Positions 42,853 to 53,192 of a DNA stretch of 64,000 nt are shown piece after piece. The first letter of the stretch is position 1, and each line of letters opens with the position of its first letter. Origin of the DNA: Acidobacteriota bacterium (GTDB taxonomy: Bacteria > Acidobacteriota > Terriglobia > Acidiferrales > UBA7541); the NCBI GenBank assembly GCA_013289855.1, contig JABCZD010000006.1, positions 186,001-250,000 on the forward strand, in the 5' to 3' direction. Under the pieces are notes generated by a model. That model saw nothing but the letters and a program-made list of their open reading frames with translations. It was not told where the DNA came from and did not search any database. The position numbers and the translations under genes are program-made.

Positions 42853-43473
42853 CTATTTCGAATGCACCGAAGCGCCCGCTAACTTTTCCAACTCACTGAC
42901 CACGCGCTCAAGTTCATCCACCAGCGCGCTAGATCCCGCTTTGCGAAAAACATCCACGAGCTGCCGGTAATAGCCCAGGGTTCCTTCCTTGCGGCCTTGG
43001 AAGCGTTTGAATACTTCATCGCCTTCCACGCGATAGTCCGAAAGAATTTCGCGCGCGTTGGCCAGTTTGTCCGCCGCGGAAACCAGCCTCACATCAGCGG
43101 CTTCGTTGGCTACCCTGGCGATATACGCGCGTTTACGTTCCGCCCAATCGCGCTTTTCGCCGCGCGCTTCGTACGAATCCGTGCAGCCATCCACGATGCG
43201 TGCCACTTCGTCGCCAAACTTTTCGCGAATTTCGTCCAGGCGCGGCAACCCGCCCTGATCTTCCACGGCGTCATGCAACAGCGCGGCAATCACCTGGTCT
43301 TCGCCGCCGCCATGTTGAATTACGATCGCGGCCACTCCCAGCAGGTGACCGACGTACGGCTGGCCTTTGCCTTTGCGGCGCTGAAATTGATGCAGCTCCG
43401 CCGCATAACGCAGGGCCTCCACAAACCTCTGCGTAAGCACCGGCGCATCTGATTTCATCCCGTTCTGTCGCAT
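42853..43473 (-). CDS. HD-domain hydrolase, SpoT/RelA-hydrolase-like
   Basis: The 206-residue product has an HD domain with AALLHDAVEDQ (H67-D68) and an early His (HLLGVAAI), as in the hydrolase domain of RelA/SpoT and MESH1-type (p)ppGpp hydrolases, plus a RRKGKGQPYVGH segment. There is no synthetase or TGS domain, so it may be a small alarmone hydrolase, though other phosphate substrates are possible. The ATG at 43473 follows AGGAA. It is a single cytoplasmic gene. Confidence 0.85.
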   Translation of the reverse strand: MRQNGMKSDAPVLTQRFVEALRYAAELHQFQRRKGKGQPYVGHLLGVAAIVIQHGGGEDQVIAALLHDAVEDQGGLPRLDEIREKFGDEVARIVDGCTDSYEARGEKRDWAERKRAYIARVANEAADVRLVSAADKLANAREILSDYRVEGDEVFKRFQGRKEGTLGYYRQLVDVFRKAGSSALVDELERVVSELEKLAGASVHSK

Positions 43474-43586
43474 GTTTTTCCTGCTGAACCTACCGTCGCG
43501 CAAGTCCCTGTGGCGCAGGGCGCGATCTGCGGTGTGCGGCGACCTTTTGCGTGTAGCGAAGAGATTGCTTCATCCCGCGCGGCAAT

Positions 43587-44333
43587 CTACCGCCGCCGCA
43601 TCTTGCTCAGCAACCGCAGCATCTCCAGATACAGCCACACCAGCGTCACCATCATCCCGAACGCGCCGTACCACTCCATATATTTCGGCGCGCCCGCGCT
43701 AACCGCGGATTCAATCATGTCGAAATCCAGCACCAGATTCAGCGCCGCGATGATCACCACGAAAATGCTGAAGCCAATGCCGATCATGCCGCTGCCATTG
43801 ATTGCGGGAACTTGAATGTGAAAGAAACCGCCGAGAACCATTTCGACTATATAAAGCAGCGCGATTCCGCCGGTCGCGGCAATCACGCCCATTTTGAATC
43901 CCTGCGTCGCGCGAATCATTCCAGTTTTGTAAGCCAGTAGCATCACGAAAAGAGTTCCGAACGTGAGGCCCACAGCCTGCACGGCGATGCCAGGATAGGA
44001 GCGCTCAAAAAATGCCGAAATTCCCCCGAGCGCCAAACCTTCCAGCAACGCATAGATTGGAGCAGTAATCGGCGACCACTGCGCCTTGAAGGCGGTTACC
44101 AGCCCCACGACGAACCCGCCGACCATCCCGCCAAACATCCACGGCATCGCTGCTTCTGGTGTTCCCGAGTGCGCCATGCCCCAAGTCCATGCCGCCGTCA
44201 CTACGGCGCACAGCAGCAAAAAGCCTGTCTTGTTGACGGTGCCCTGCAAGGTCATCGCTTCGCCGGTGGCCGCCACATCGCGAAACGCCTTCTCACTCAA
44301 AACCGGATTCGATGTACGAAAGGGATTAGCCAT
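43587..44333 (-). CDS. Bax inhibitor-1/YccA family membrane protein
   Basis: The 248-residue product has about seven membrane helices and the family start MANPFRTSNPVL. The C-terminal region contains DFDMIESAVSAGAPKYMEWY, with the acidic residues implicated in BI-1 family pH-sensitive Ca2+ leak activity. Bacterial members such as YccA modulate FtsH or act as ion leak channels; the role here is not defined. The ATG follows GGAGAG. Confidence 0.9.
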   Translation of the reverse strand: MANPFRTSNPVLSEKAFRDVAATGEAMTLQGTVNKTGFLLLCAVVTAAWTWGMAHSGTPEAAMPWMFGGMVGGFVVGLVTAFKAQWSPITAPIYALLEGLALGGISAFFERSYPGIAVQAVGLTFGTLFVMLLAYKTGMIRATQGFKMGVIAATGGIALLYIVEMVLGGFFHIQVPAINGSGMIGIGFSIFVVIIAALNLVLDFDMIESAVSAGAPKYMEWYGAFGMMVTLVWLYLEMLRLLSKMRRR

Positions 44334-44512
44334 GATCGGAACTCTCCAAAATCGCTAGCATCACGCTGAATCAGATTACTTTTCAGCAGGCTTGCGGCTT
44401 GTACCTTTTGCAACGACTACTCGCCGGAAAACGTGCCTGCTTAAATTCTACTCCGTGCCGTCCGCCATTTCCATTCCACCTCCCGCGTGTGTGCCTGGTG
44501 GCCGTTGGCGCA

Positions 44513-45232
44513 TTAATTTCCGGGCACCGGCGTCGACGGGGAACGGAACACGAACGCTACAATCATGTGCGAGGGGATCGAATTTCCATCGTAGGATGCC
44601 GCGCTGAAATTCCAATTCTTCAACGCGCTCGTTGCCGATGCCGTCAGCGGCGGAACGTCCCGCAGAATCGCGACATTCACGGTGTTGCCATTCGCGTCCA
44701 GCATGACGTTCAGCACCACCGCTCCCTGCGCTTTCGCCTTGGCGGGATACGGCGCAAACGTAGCCGTGTTCAATTGCGCCGGATAATAGGGCTGATCCTT
44801 CGTAGCGATCGGCTGGACTTGCGACGGCGGCGGCAGCGGAATATTGTCGGCTCCGAGAAAGCCGGGATCGTACAAAATGTTGATCGTCAGCGTCGAGGGC
44901 ACGGGCTTGCCATTGAGCGTAGCCGGTATGTACGTCCAAGAGCGCACCGTCTGCGCGGCGGGGCCGGACACCGAGGAAATATCGCGCAGAATCGTCACCG
45001 CAATCACCTGGCCGGTCTTGTCCAGATCCACGGAAAGCGTCACCACGCCCGCGTCGAGGCTGCTCGCGGGGTAGGGAATGTTTCCAGCTTTGCTCGCACT
45101 CGCAGGAACGAAACGGCCCGGCTCTTTGCCCTGGCTTGTTAACGCCCAAGCCGCGGCAACGACGGCCACCATTAACACGCTGATGGAAACATTTACAATT
45201 CGCTTGATCACGGAATTTGTCCTCTCAAACAC
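44513..45232 (-). CDS. Exported TonB C-terminal-like protein
   Basis: The 239-residue product has a single N-terminal membrane helix (about 14-31) and two TonB-C-like modules: VTLSVDLDKTGQVIAVTIL with SWTYIPATLNGKPV, and GAVVLNVMLDANGNTVNVAIL with NWNFSAASYDGNSIPS. TonB itself usually has one such domain and a Pro-rich spacer; here the two modules are separated by a PLPPPSQVQP stretch. It may couple to outer-membrane receptors or serve as an envelope linker. The GTG start at 45232 is uncertain. Confidence 0.78.
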   Translation of the reverse strand: MFERTNSVIKRIVNVSISVLMVAVVAAAWALTSQGKEPGRFVPASASKAGNIPYPASSLDAGVVTLSVDLDKTGQVIAVTILRDISSVSGPAAQTVRSWTYIPATLNGKPVPSTLTINILYDPGFLGADNIPLPPPSQVQPIATKDQPYYPAQLNTATFAPYPAKAKAQGAVVLNVMLDANGNTVNVAILRDVPPLTASATSALKNWNFSAASYDGNSIPSHMIVAFVFRSPSTPVPGN

Positions 45233-45364
45233 TGCGATACTTCCTCATTCGCCCGCAGGCACGCCAAGCCCCAACTTTCTCGCCTGAATCTTACGCCAGC
45301 GCACCGAACATCTCCAAAGACGGCGCTTCCCGGACGCTTTCTTTGCGAGTTTTGCCTTAGAATC

Positions 45365-46624
45365 ATGCCCGGCATGATTACTCGCGTAGCCGCGTCCGCC
45401 GAAACTCCGCAAAGCACTTCGGAATCCGCCGGTCGCATTGTCTCCATCGATATTTTTCGCGGACTCACCGTGCTGGTGATGGTCTTTGTCGACAATCTTG
45501 ACTTCGTCAAAGGTCTCCCGTGGTGGACGTATCATCTGCCCCGTCAAGCCAATGGAATCACTTACGTGGACATGGTCTTCCCTGCCTTCCTATTCGTTAT
45601 GGGCATGTCGATTCCCCTGGCGGTACAGCGCAGGATCGCCGCGGGCGATTCCGCCGGAAAAATCTGGTGGCACATCGTCGCGCGCTCTCTGAGTCTGGTG
45701 GCGCTTGGACTGTTTATCGCCAATGGCCCGCAAGTGGATCCGCAGCCAACTGGCATCAGCGCGGCTTCGTGGGCCCTTTTGGGATTTGCGGGAATCGCGC
45801 TGTTCTGGGGCGTTCCGTCCACGGCGCCGGCGCATAAACGCCTTTATCGCATCCTGAAATATTCCGGCCTGCTGCTGCTCATCGTGTTGGCCGTGATCTT
45901 CAGAAGAAAGACGGTCGAGGGAAACGCGGCGTGGCTGGATTTTTCAGACTGGGAAATTCTCGGCTTGCTTGGCTGGGCCTATCTGCTGGTGGGCTCTCTT
46001 TATTTATTTTTCAAAAAACATTTCAAAAAACTTTCCACTAAAGAGGTACTGCCGCTCGCCGCGTCACTGGCGCTGCTGATTGCGTTGAACGCCATGTCCA
46101 CGGCCGGATGGTTTCACTGGCTCAACCGCTTTCCACCTTACGCGCAACCCTTCGAAGCCGGACTCAGCTCCATCACCATGGCTGGCGTGCTCGCTTCGTT
46201 GATCTTTCTGGACGGTACACGGGCCAACAGCTTCCGCGCCAAAATTCTCTACGCATTCAGTTACGCAGCTGCTCTCGCGGCGACTGCCCGGCAGCTCACG
46301 CCCCTTGGAATATCCAAACTAAGAGACACTCCGGCATGGTGCTTGTACTGCGCGGCGACAAATATTCTGCTCTTCCTGTTCCTCTACTGGATCGCCGATA
46401 TCAAGCGCTGGACCAAGTGGGCCGCGTTCATCAAACCTGCCGGTGCAAACGCCCTGCTCACTTATTTTCTGGCTTACGTGGCGTACTTCAATCCCACGCT
46501 GTTTCACCTGACCGCTGACGGTGCCGAAGGCTGGTACGGAGTGCTGCGCTCACTTCTATTCGCAGCGCTGGTCCTAACCGTCGCCGCCGTACTGACCCGC
46601 TGCAAATTCAGATTGCACATCTAG
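45365..46624 (+). CDS. NagX/heparan-N-acetyltransferase-like membrane protein
   Basis: The 419-residue product has about ten membrane helices. The start, RIVSIDIFRGLTVLVMVFVDN, and the following GITYVDMVFPAFLFVMGMSIP resemble the DUF5009/NagX family related to heparan-alpha-glucosaminide N-acetyltransferase (transmembrane acetyl transfer to amino sugars). The conserved D in DLVFP-type (here YVDMVFP) is present. It may be active on cell-wall or GlcNAc-derived sugars. It is a lone gene divergent from the TonB-like protein. Confidence 0.84.
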   Translation: MPGMITRVAASAETPQSTSESAGRIVSIDIFRGLTVLVMVFVDNLDFVKGLPWWTYHLPRQANGITYVDMVFPAFLFVMGMSIPLAVQRRIAAGDSAGKIWWHIVARSLSLVALGLFIANGPQVDPQPTGISAASWALLGFAGIALFWGVPSTAPAHKRLYRILKYSGLLLLIVLAVIFRRKTVEGNAAWLDFSDWEILGLLGWAYLLVGSLYLFFKKHFKKLSTKEVLPLAASLALLIALNAMSTAGWFHWLNRFPPYAQPFEAGLSSITMAGVLASLIFLDGTRANSFRAKILYAFSYAAALAATARQLTPLGISKLRDTPAWCLYCAATNILLFLFLYWIADIKRWTKWAAFIKPAGANALLTYFLAYVAYFNPTLFHLTADGAEGWYGVLRSLLFAALVLTVAAVLTRCKFRLHI

Positions 46625-46800
46625 CACTAAGTAGCTTATGCGGTATGGTTACGTACTTTTAATAATATCGACGAAACTGGTGTGATAGCATGTGCGTCCT
46701 ATGTCATATTTTAGGCGGTCATGAATTCCGGCGGCCGGTTAAGTCTCAGCCGCCCGCAGGCCGCACGCGTCTGAACTAGATCCGCCAGCTGGAGGAATCC

Positions 46801-48408
46801 ATGTGCTTATTCTCTTTCCGTCGAATCTGTCGATGGTACGGCGCGTCCATCCTGTTCGCACTCATGTTGACGCTCATCCTCTCAGCCGCGGCTATGAGTG
46901 GTTGCGGCGGCGCTCCACCTGCCCCGGTGGTCCGAGGGAACACCATGGTCACCGTCGTGCTCTCCAGCACCGCGAACGACCAGCTCACCGAATTCGATTT
47001 GACTCTGCAAAGCATCACCTTGACCAGCCAATCGGGCAATACCGTTACGCTCCTTTCGGCCATGCAGGGGACGGAATTCATTCACGTCAATGGCGCGATT
47101 GAGCCGCTGGTCACCGTCAGCGTTCCTCAAGACGTATACACGTCTGCGACCGCCACGGTTGGCGGGGCGCAATTCACCTGCGTGGAGTTAAGTAGTGCCA
47201 CGGGCGGAATCGACACCAGCACATTCGCGTACGGGCAGACGCCTTCGGCAAATGTCGCCGTCAACCTGGCCACGCCGATCAGCATTACGGGCAATTCCAT
47301 GGGCTTGTCGCTCAACCTGCTGGTGGCGCAATCAGCGGCCTATGACACCTGCGATTCCGGCGGCGCGATAGACAACTACTCCATCACTCCGACTTTCAAC
47401 CTCACTCCCGCAGCTTTCTCTTCCGAGCCCACCAGCCCCGAAAATGGCAAGGTGATTGGATTGAATGGCCAGATTTCGTCCGTCGCTACGGCCGCGGGTA
47501 GCTTTGTGTTATCCCTCCCGGAACTTGAAAACCCGCGAACAATTTCCGTGGCATCCGCTGCCGGCACTTTGTATCAAGGCATCAACACTTTTTCTGATCT
47601 CGCTGTCGGAACATTCGTGAATATCGACGGGGCCGTCCGATCGGACGGTTCTCTGGTCGCCACGCGCATCGCCGTGGAAGACCCGTCCGCTACCACCGTG
47701 GTCACCGGTCCCCTCCTGCAAATATCCGATCTGGAGCCTTCGTTCGTGCTCTGGGGACGCCAGCAACAGGGCGCTCTGTACGCCGATAACTTCGTGCTTG
47801 GCGGGCAATACTTCAGCTTCGGTAACGCCGTGTTTCAAGTCTCCGGGCAGCTCGCCAATCTGCACGCCTTGCCGTTCCTGCCCAGCTTCAACGCCGCGAA
47901 TATAGTTCCGGGGCAGAACGTTTATCTCGGGACTTCCTCGCTGCTCGACAGCGGTGGATTCCCCTACACCCCGCTGTCAACGGTAACGCTATTGCCCCAG
48001 ACCATCGACGGAACCGTCTCGGGATCGTCCACCAATGGCAATTTCACCGTCTATACGGTAGAGCTCGCCGCTTACGACTTGTTTCCCCAGCTTGCTGTGC
48101 AGCAAGGTCAGGCTTCCCTTTTGAATAACCCGAGCGAGGTGCAAGTCTACGTCGACAGCAGCGCTCAGCAGCTCAACTCGCAGCCTCTGGCTCCGGGGAG
48201 TACCTTGCGCTTCTACGGGCTAGTGTTTAACGACAACGGCACCCTGCGGATGGACTGCGCACAAATAAATGACGGAGTGTCGGTGAGCCCGCAGGCAGCG
48301 CAATCATCTGCGCAGCGCCGCATGGAAAAAGGTCAATCCAAGATAATTCGCGCGGGAACTCTTGGCCGCCTGCACCAAACAGTTCGTCTCATCACCCCGG
48401 CCCCATAG
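46801..48408 (+). CDS. Lipoprotein with DUF4382/DUF5666-type domains
   Basis: The 535-residue product has a signal peptide and lipobox (LSAAAMSGC, Cys near residue 35) and a GAPPAPV linker. The N-terminal domain (about 45-200) matches DUF4382-like beta domains seen in acidobacterial and planctomycete lipoproteins; the central and C-terminal parts hold DUF5666-like repeats (GLNGQISSVATAAGSFVL, FVNIDGAVRSDGSLVATRI). GGAGG precedes the ATG at the usual spacing. It probably sits in a membrane leaflet facing the periplasm or surface; function unknown. Confidence 0.8.
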   Translation: MCLFSFRRICRWYGASILFALMLTLILSAAAMSGCGGAPPAPVVRGNTMVTVVLSSTANDQLTEFDLTLQSITLTSQSGNTVTLLSAMQGTEFIHVNGAIEPLVTVSVPQDVYTSATATVGGAQFTCVELSSATGGIDTSTFAYGQTPSANVAVNLATPISITGNSMGLSLNLLVAQSAAYDTCDSGGAIDNYSITPTFNLTPAAFSSEPTSPENGKVIGLNGQISSVATAAGSFVLSLPELENPRTISVASAAGTLYQGINTFSDLAVGTFVNIDGAVRSDGSLVATRIAVEDPSATTVVTGPLLQISDLEPSFVLWGRQQQGALYADNFVLGGQYFSFGNAVFQVSGQLANLHALPFLPSFNAANIVPGQNVYLGTSSLLDSGGFPYTPLSTVTLLPQTIDGTVSGSSTNGNFTVYTVELAAYDLFPQLAVQQGQASLLNNPSEVQVYVDSSAQQLNSQPLAPGSTLRFYGLVFNDNGTLRMDCAQINDGVSVSPQAAQSSAQRRMEKGQSKIIRAGTLGRLHQTVRLITPAP

Positions 48409-48454
48409 GCGGGGGCAACTGAAGCCTGCAGCGGAATTCCCGCCTTGCGTTATC

Positions 48455-49378
48455 TCAATCGTCGCCCGAAGCCTGGGCGAGCGATTCGGCAACGCGAGGT
48501 GGTGTCGGTATTTTCACGCGATCGATATCGGACGCCAATCCAACTTGCTTGAGCATCCAGATGGTATACCAATTGACGTCGATTTCGTACCACTTGAAAC
48601 TATGCCGCGCTGCGACGGGATATGCATGATGGTTGTTGTGCCATCCTTCGCCCAGCGTCAGCAACGACACCCACCAATTGTTCGTCGAGAGATCGCGCGT
48701 CGCAAAGCGGCGCGAACCCCAAATATGCGTGGCGGAGTTAACCAGCCACGTGGCGTGCAGCCCCATCACGGTGCGAAAAAAAATGCCCCACAACAGGAAG
48801 GGCCATCCACCGATCGCAAACAGCGCGGTTCCCAGAATCAGCGTCGGCACAAAATGGTATTCCGTAATCCATACGTGAAACTTGTCCGCGGCCAGGTCTG
48901 GCACATAGCGGTCTATCGTATATGCGTCTTGGCGCAGCGCATTGCCAACCAAAATCCAGCCCGCATGCGACCACCACTTGCCATCCCGCGGCGAGTGCGG
49001 GTCGCCGTCCCCATCCACGAACTGATGATGCATGCGATGCGTAGCCACCCACAGCAGCGGTCCGCCTTCTACAGCCATCACCGCGCAAATCGTAAGCACG
49101 TACTCGAACCACTTGGGAGTTTTAAAAGCTCGGTGCGTGAGCAGCCGGTGATAACACATCCCGACGCCCAGGAGCGCCGTCAGCCAATAGAGAAAGATAG
49201 CCACGAAGAGCGCTTTCCAGGTGAAGAAGAAAAGCGCCGCCACCGCCCCGACGTGAAACAGTGTAAGAGAAGTGGCGATCAGCCAGTTGAACTCCTTCTT
49301 GCCAGGCTGTTCTTTCCGAGGGGTGTTGAACCGCAGTGCGCGCACAGGAGGAGTAGTTGGCATATGGATTATGGGCAT
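48455..49378 (-). CDS. Membrane fatty acid (acyl-CoA) desaturase
   Basis: The 307-residue product shows the three histidine boxes of delta-9-type desaturases: HRLLTH, HRMHH and HNNHH, and about four membrane helices. These diiron enzymes introduce a double bond in acyl chains to adjust membrane fluidity. Alternative starts at 49363 and 49429 exist; 49378 keeps the common N-terminal length. It is a single gene, convergent with the lipoprotein gene. Confidence 0.9.
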   Translation of the reverse strand: MPIIHMPTTPPVRALRFNTPRKEQPGKKEFNWLIATSLTLFHVGAVAALFFFTWKALFVAIFLYWLTALLGVGMCYHRLLTHRAFKTPKWFEYVLTICAVMAVEGGPLLWVATHRMHHQFVDGDGDPHSPRDGKWWSHAGWILVGNALRQDAYTIDRYVPDLAADKFHVWITEYHFVPTLILGTALFAIGGWPFLLWGIFFRTVMGLHATWLVNSATHIWGSRRFATRDLSTNNWWVSLLTLGEGWHNNHHAYPVAARHSFKWYEIDVNWYTIWMLKQVGLASDIDRVKIPTPPRVAESLAQASGDD

Positions 49379-49573
49379 CGGATCGAACGAGAAATCTGTC
49401 CTAAACTGCACACCTTGCCCAACGTGCAAATTTGGCAGGGCTGAAGAGGGACGACCTGTTACGTACTCGTGATGATGGGTGCAGTCTACCGGCGACAGTA
49501 TGGCACTAAACCTGTCAAAACTACCGAAACGCGTGGCGCGCTGAGGAGGGGGGACGGTCCGCTAAGTTGACGA

Positions 49574-50557
49574 CTACTCCGCGGGAGTTATGACGATATT
49601 CCGGAACGCGACATGCCCTTTTTCGCTGCCTTGCAGATAGATGGGGCCCGGCAATCCCTCGTGACTGTCCAGCGCGCCGCCGGTGATGCCAGGAATTTCC
49701 TGACTGTTGATCACCGTCTGGCCGTTCTGCAATACGGTGACCATTCGGCCGATCAACGTGATGTCGAAGCTCTGCCACTCTCCGACCTTGCGCGGAAGTT
49801 CCGGTGTGGGCGCCAGGAATCCGTAGACCCCACCCGTGTGATGACTCGGCGGCTCGCCGGCAGACTCAACCTCAATCTGCACTTCGTAGCGGCCGCCCAG
49901 ATACACGCCGCTGTTGGAATTCGGCCCGCAGTTGAATTCCACGTGCAGCTTGAAGTCTTCAAACTTCGCGTCGCCGATTAGCTCCGGGCCTTCGCCGGGC
50001 GAAATCAAATCGCCGTTTTCAACCTTCCATACGGACGCGGCGCTCGATTTGCTCATCGTCCAACCGGATAGATCTTTTCCGTTGAACAGCGATCTGGGTT
50101 TTCCCCACTTCGGCGTGCCGCTTCTCTTCAGCGACGGCGCCCGTTCACCTGTCCACGTCCAAACTGTGCCATCCGGCCCCGTGGTGGTGCCGGAAAGGCG
50201 ATTGCCGCTCAGTGTCCCCTCGAAGACCATGTCGTCTTTGCGTTCTTCTTCCTCTTTAGGCGAAACAAATTTCAGGTGGCCGTTTGTAATCTCCACTTTT
50301 GGCAATGGCCGCGCGTTTCCCCAGCGGCCAACCATTTCGGCCTTCAGCTGCCCCTTCTCTTCACTAAGTTCGAGCCACGAAGGATATTCATGATCCGGCG
50401 CCTTCAGCGTCAGATCCCAGCGACCAAGGAACGCTGCGTCAGAAACGGAAGCATTCGCAGAAGAAGTCCCGCGGAGGTTCACATTCCGCGAGCGCGCGGC
50501 TACTCCCAACAACAAAACAGCGACGACCAACACGAACGCGCCCCTTTGCAGCTTCAT
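49574..50557 (-). CDS. Exported DUF1080 (3-keto-disaccharide hydrolase-like) protein
   Basis: The 327-residue product has a signal peptide (about 1-22), an N-terminal beta-rich region (to about 150) and a DUF1080 domain with LFNGKDLSGWTM, WKVENGDLIS and a SGVYLGGRYEVQIE segment. DUF1080 members are concanavalin-like; some hydrolyse 3-keto-glycosides. It is transcribed with the amidohydrolase just upstream (65 bases). Confidence 0.84.
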   Translation of the reverse strand: MKLQRGAFVLVVAVLLLGVAARSRNVNLRGTSSANASVSDAAFLGRWDLTLKAPDHEYPSWLELSEEKGQLKAEMVGRWGNARPLPKVEITNGHLKFVSPKEEEERKDDMVFEGTLSGNRLSGTTTGPDGTVWTWTGERAPSLKRSGTPKWGKPRSLFNGKDLSGWTMSKSSAASVWKVENGDLISPGEGPELIGDAKFEDFKLHVEFNCGPNSNSGVYLGGRYEVQIEVESAGEPPSHHTGGVYGFLAPTPELPRKVGEWQSFDITLIGRMVTVLQNGQTVINSQEIPGITGGALDSHEGLPGPIYLQGSEKGHVAFRNIVITPAE

Positions 50558-50621
50558 CGGATGAGCATCCCTTCTTTTCGCCAGACTCGATCGCCCACTG
50601 ATTTCACGGAACCAAAAACTC

Positions 50622-52064
50622 CTAGTGAATCCCCACCTGCCCGCGCACGCTATCGATCAGCTTCTTCGAATCGTAACCCACACCCGCCTTGAATACCGTT
50701 TCGACGTTTTCAATATCATCGATATTCTTTGACGGATCGCCTTTAATCAAAACCATGTCTGCCTGCTTCCCCGGCGCCAATGTGCCGATACGCTCTTGCC
50801 GCCCAAGATAAACCGCGCCGTTCTCCGTGCCCACGTGAATGGCCTCCGGCGGCGTCAATCCCGCCTCCACCAGCAACTCGATTTCGCGTTGATCGCCGAA
50901 TCCCGGCAGTACCCCGCCATTCCCCGTGGGATCGGGGCCTCCGAGCAGCAATCCTCCCGCCTTGAAGAACGCCACCTCGAAATCCATCTCTTTGCGCAAC
51001 AGCGAAGTCATCGGCGAATCCAGCGTCACCCCCGCGCGCGCCGTCAGATAGCTTTGGGCGGCTTCCGCGGACATCGCCTCCAGCATGCGCCGCTGCAACT
51101 TCGGCCGCCCCGGCACGCCGCACTCAAATACCGGCAGCGTGGAGGTCACCGCCACGTGATGCGCCACCAGATTGCGGATTAACTCCTGCACCGCCAAGCC
51201 ATTCACATCTTGCTTAGTCCAACTCGCTGAGCCGGCCGGCGGACAAACATCCGGCTTTTTATCCGCCACGAATTCCGTGTCCGCAAACACCGGCCCATGC
51301 TCCAGATTATCAATCCCCAGCGCTACCGCTTCCGGCCACGTCACCGAACAAAGATGCCCCGTCAGTTTCATCTTCCGCGCGTGCGCCGCCGCGATGGCCG
51401 CTCCCAGTTCCTCGCGCGTGATGTGCATGTACGCTTTGTAGGACGTCATTCCCTGCCCGGCCCAATACTCCACCAGGAGCTTCGCGTCGTCCGGTCCGGT
51501 CAGCTCGTGCATCTGCGCAAATTGCGTTGGCGCGCCCTCCAGATACGGCGCCGTCGCATCGATGCTCGGCCCGGGCATCAAGTTTGCGTCGATCCTGTTT
51601 TTCACTTTCAGGTCGGTGTACGGCTCCACGCTTCCCGTCGTCCGCATGGTCGTCACGCCCGCGGCCAGATACAGTCGCGGCCCCGTGTAAGGGATCTCCG
51701 CGATAAACAACCCCGGCTCTCTTCCCCCGGCGCGTTGCACCGTGATCGAATCCGTGTAGTAAAGATGGTCGTGCATTCCTACCAGCCCTGGAATCACCGT
51801 GTAACCGGTGCGGTCCAATGACGTCGCACCCTGAGGAATCTGCACCGCAGCGCTCGGCCCGATGGACTGTATCTTGCCGTTCGCGACCACCACCGCTTGA
51901 TCTTCTTTCGCCGCCGCTCCCGTTCCATCAATCACGCGCACATGCTCAAGCACGAACACCGGCGCGCTCACGCTAACAAACTCCGCCGCCTCGCTCGCCT
52001 GCGGCGTCTGCGCGAAAGTAGCAACAGCAATCGACAGCAACGCAAACAAACAGAGCACACGCAT
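50622..52064 (-). CDS. Exported amidohydrolase
   Basis: The 480-residue product has a signal peptide (about 1-18) and an amidohydrolase fold: GLVGMHDHLYYT (metal HxH), a SYKAYMHITR lysine region, TGHLCS, NLEHGPVF and a catalytic-Asp segment GGPDPTGNGG. Exported members of this superfamily often act as dipeptidase- or prolidase-like enzymes on amides or N-acyl compounds; the substrate is open. GAGGTGACGG precedes the ATG. It forms a two-gene unit with the DUF1080 gene. Confidence 0.86.
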   Translation of the reverse strand: MRVLCLFALLSIAVATFAQTPQASEAAEFVSVSAPVFVLEHVRVIDGTGAAAKEDQAVVVANGKIQSIGPSAAVQIPQGATSLDRTGYTVIPGLVGMHDHLYYTDSITVQRAGGREPGLFIAEIPYTGPRLYLAAGVTTMRTTGSVEPYTDLKVKNRIDANLMPGPSIDATAPYLEGAPTQFAQMHELTGPDDAKLLVEYWAGQGMTSYKAYMHITREELGAAIAAAHARKMKLTGHLCSVTWPEAVALGIDNLEHGPVFADTEFVADKKPDVCPPAGSASWTKQDVNGLAVQELIRNLVAHHVAVTSTLPVFECGVPGRPKLQRRMLEAMSAEAAQSYLTARAGVTLDSPMTSLLRKEMDFEVAFFKAGGLLLGGPDPTGNGGVLPGFGDQREIELLVEAGLTPPEAIHVGTENGAVYLGRQERIGTLAPGKQADMVLIKGDPSKNIDDIENVETVFKAGVGYDSKKLIDSVRGQVGIH

Positions 52065-52610
52065 CCGTCACCTCAAACTTCATCATGATTGAAAAATGTC
52101 GCAAGAGCGGCCAATTCTACTCCGCTGCTGGGACTATCGCGAAGCGTAATTGTTCGAACGATTCAGGCCTTTGGAACGATTGACGGGTTCGCTGGGACAA
52201 TCGAACCTAATCGCTTACTCGCACTAAACTCTATCTTTTCAGCAATCATCGCATCGCGCGATTGTTTGGCTAGGATAATTCCCAAAATGGTGCTTGACAC
52301 GACATATGCCGATATGTTACTGTCTTCACGTAGAGAAGTGCGCCCCGGCTCTTGTCAGTGTCTCCGCCGCTCGTAACCTTCAATACCCACTGATTTTGGA
52401 CCGCAGCGTCCTCATTTTGCCATCAGGTAGGGTAACTGTCTATACAACAAAAAGTGCTCGTAACCCAAGCAGAATGAACACTTGCGAATCATACTGAAAA
52501 CAAAGAACTTTAAGCCCTTTCGGCTCAGTATGATATGCAATTCAGGAGGTCATTTCAGAGCCCGTCACGAAGGAAACGAGCCCAAACTAGCCACTCAGCT
52601 GACCCGCCTC
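52065..52610. other. Intergenic region, no recognised gene
   Basis: No gene or RNA is recognisable. This stretch is more AT-rich than its surroundings. TTGACA at 52294-52299 could be a -35, but no fitting -10 or plus-strand gene follows, so I do not call a promoter. Confidence 0.45.
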
Positions 52611-53120
52611 TTAAACCTTCACCTCGCCCGCAATCTGCCGCTGCACCTGCTCCCGAAACTGCAGCGGATGCGCAATCTGCGGAAAGACTTCCGGCGTACC
52701 CCCGGTTCCTCGGACGATCACGGTTCCATAACCAAAGACCCGGCCCATGGCCGGCTCTTCCACCACCACGCTTTCGATTCGCGGCAACAGCAACTCGACG
52801 GTCCGGCGATTGGCCAGACCGGTTTTCACGATCACCCGCTTGTTGGTTACCGCCATTTCCGTGGCGTTGCGCCGCAGCAACCCAAGTCCGTATACGATGA
52901 GCCCAAGCACCAAACAGATCCCCGCCCCGATATACATCGCGTTGCGCGGCGGTGCGTACTCCGCCGCTTGCCAACTGGAACGCGACCCCACGGCAAAGAC
53001 CATGGCCAACGCCACAAGGATGAACGCGATAAACACGTGCCCCAGCATCACGATCCAATGCAGCCGGGTCTCGTAAAACACCTCTTCGCCGGCAATCAAA
53101 TGTTTCTCTGCGTAGCTCAC
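52611..53120 (-). CDS. PH-domain (bPH2) membrane protein
   Basis: The 169-residue product has two membrane helices (about 22-44 and 62-84) and a bacterial PH-like domain (ATEMAVTNKRVIVKTGLANR through RVFGYGTVIVRGTGG), as in YdbS/YvbH-type proteins. GTG start at 53120 after AAGGAGATTCTT. Function is poorly known, probably membrane-associated protein binding. A tRNA gene follows upstream on the same strand. Confidence 0.84.
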   Translation of the reverse strand: MSYAEKHLIAGEEVFYETRLHWIVMLGHVFIAFILVALAMVFAVGSRSSWQAAEYAPPRNAMYIGAGICLVLGLIVYGLGLLRRNATEMAVTNKRVIVKTGLANRRTVELLLPRIESVVVEEPAMGRVFGYGTVIVRGTGGTPEVFPQIAHPLQFREQVQRQIAGEVKV

Positions 53121-53192
53121 AAGAATCTCCTTCGACGTGGTGGAGAGGCCATCGCGTTCTCAACAAAATGTGGGCTGGATTTAAGAAATTCT

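Noticed and set aside
52294-52322. TTGACA-based promoter on the plus strand
   Set aside because: No good -10 hexamer lies at 16-18 bases and no plus-strand gene follows.
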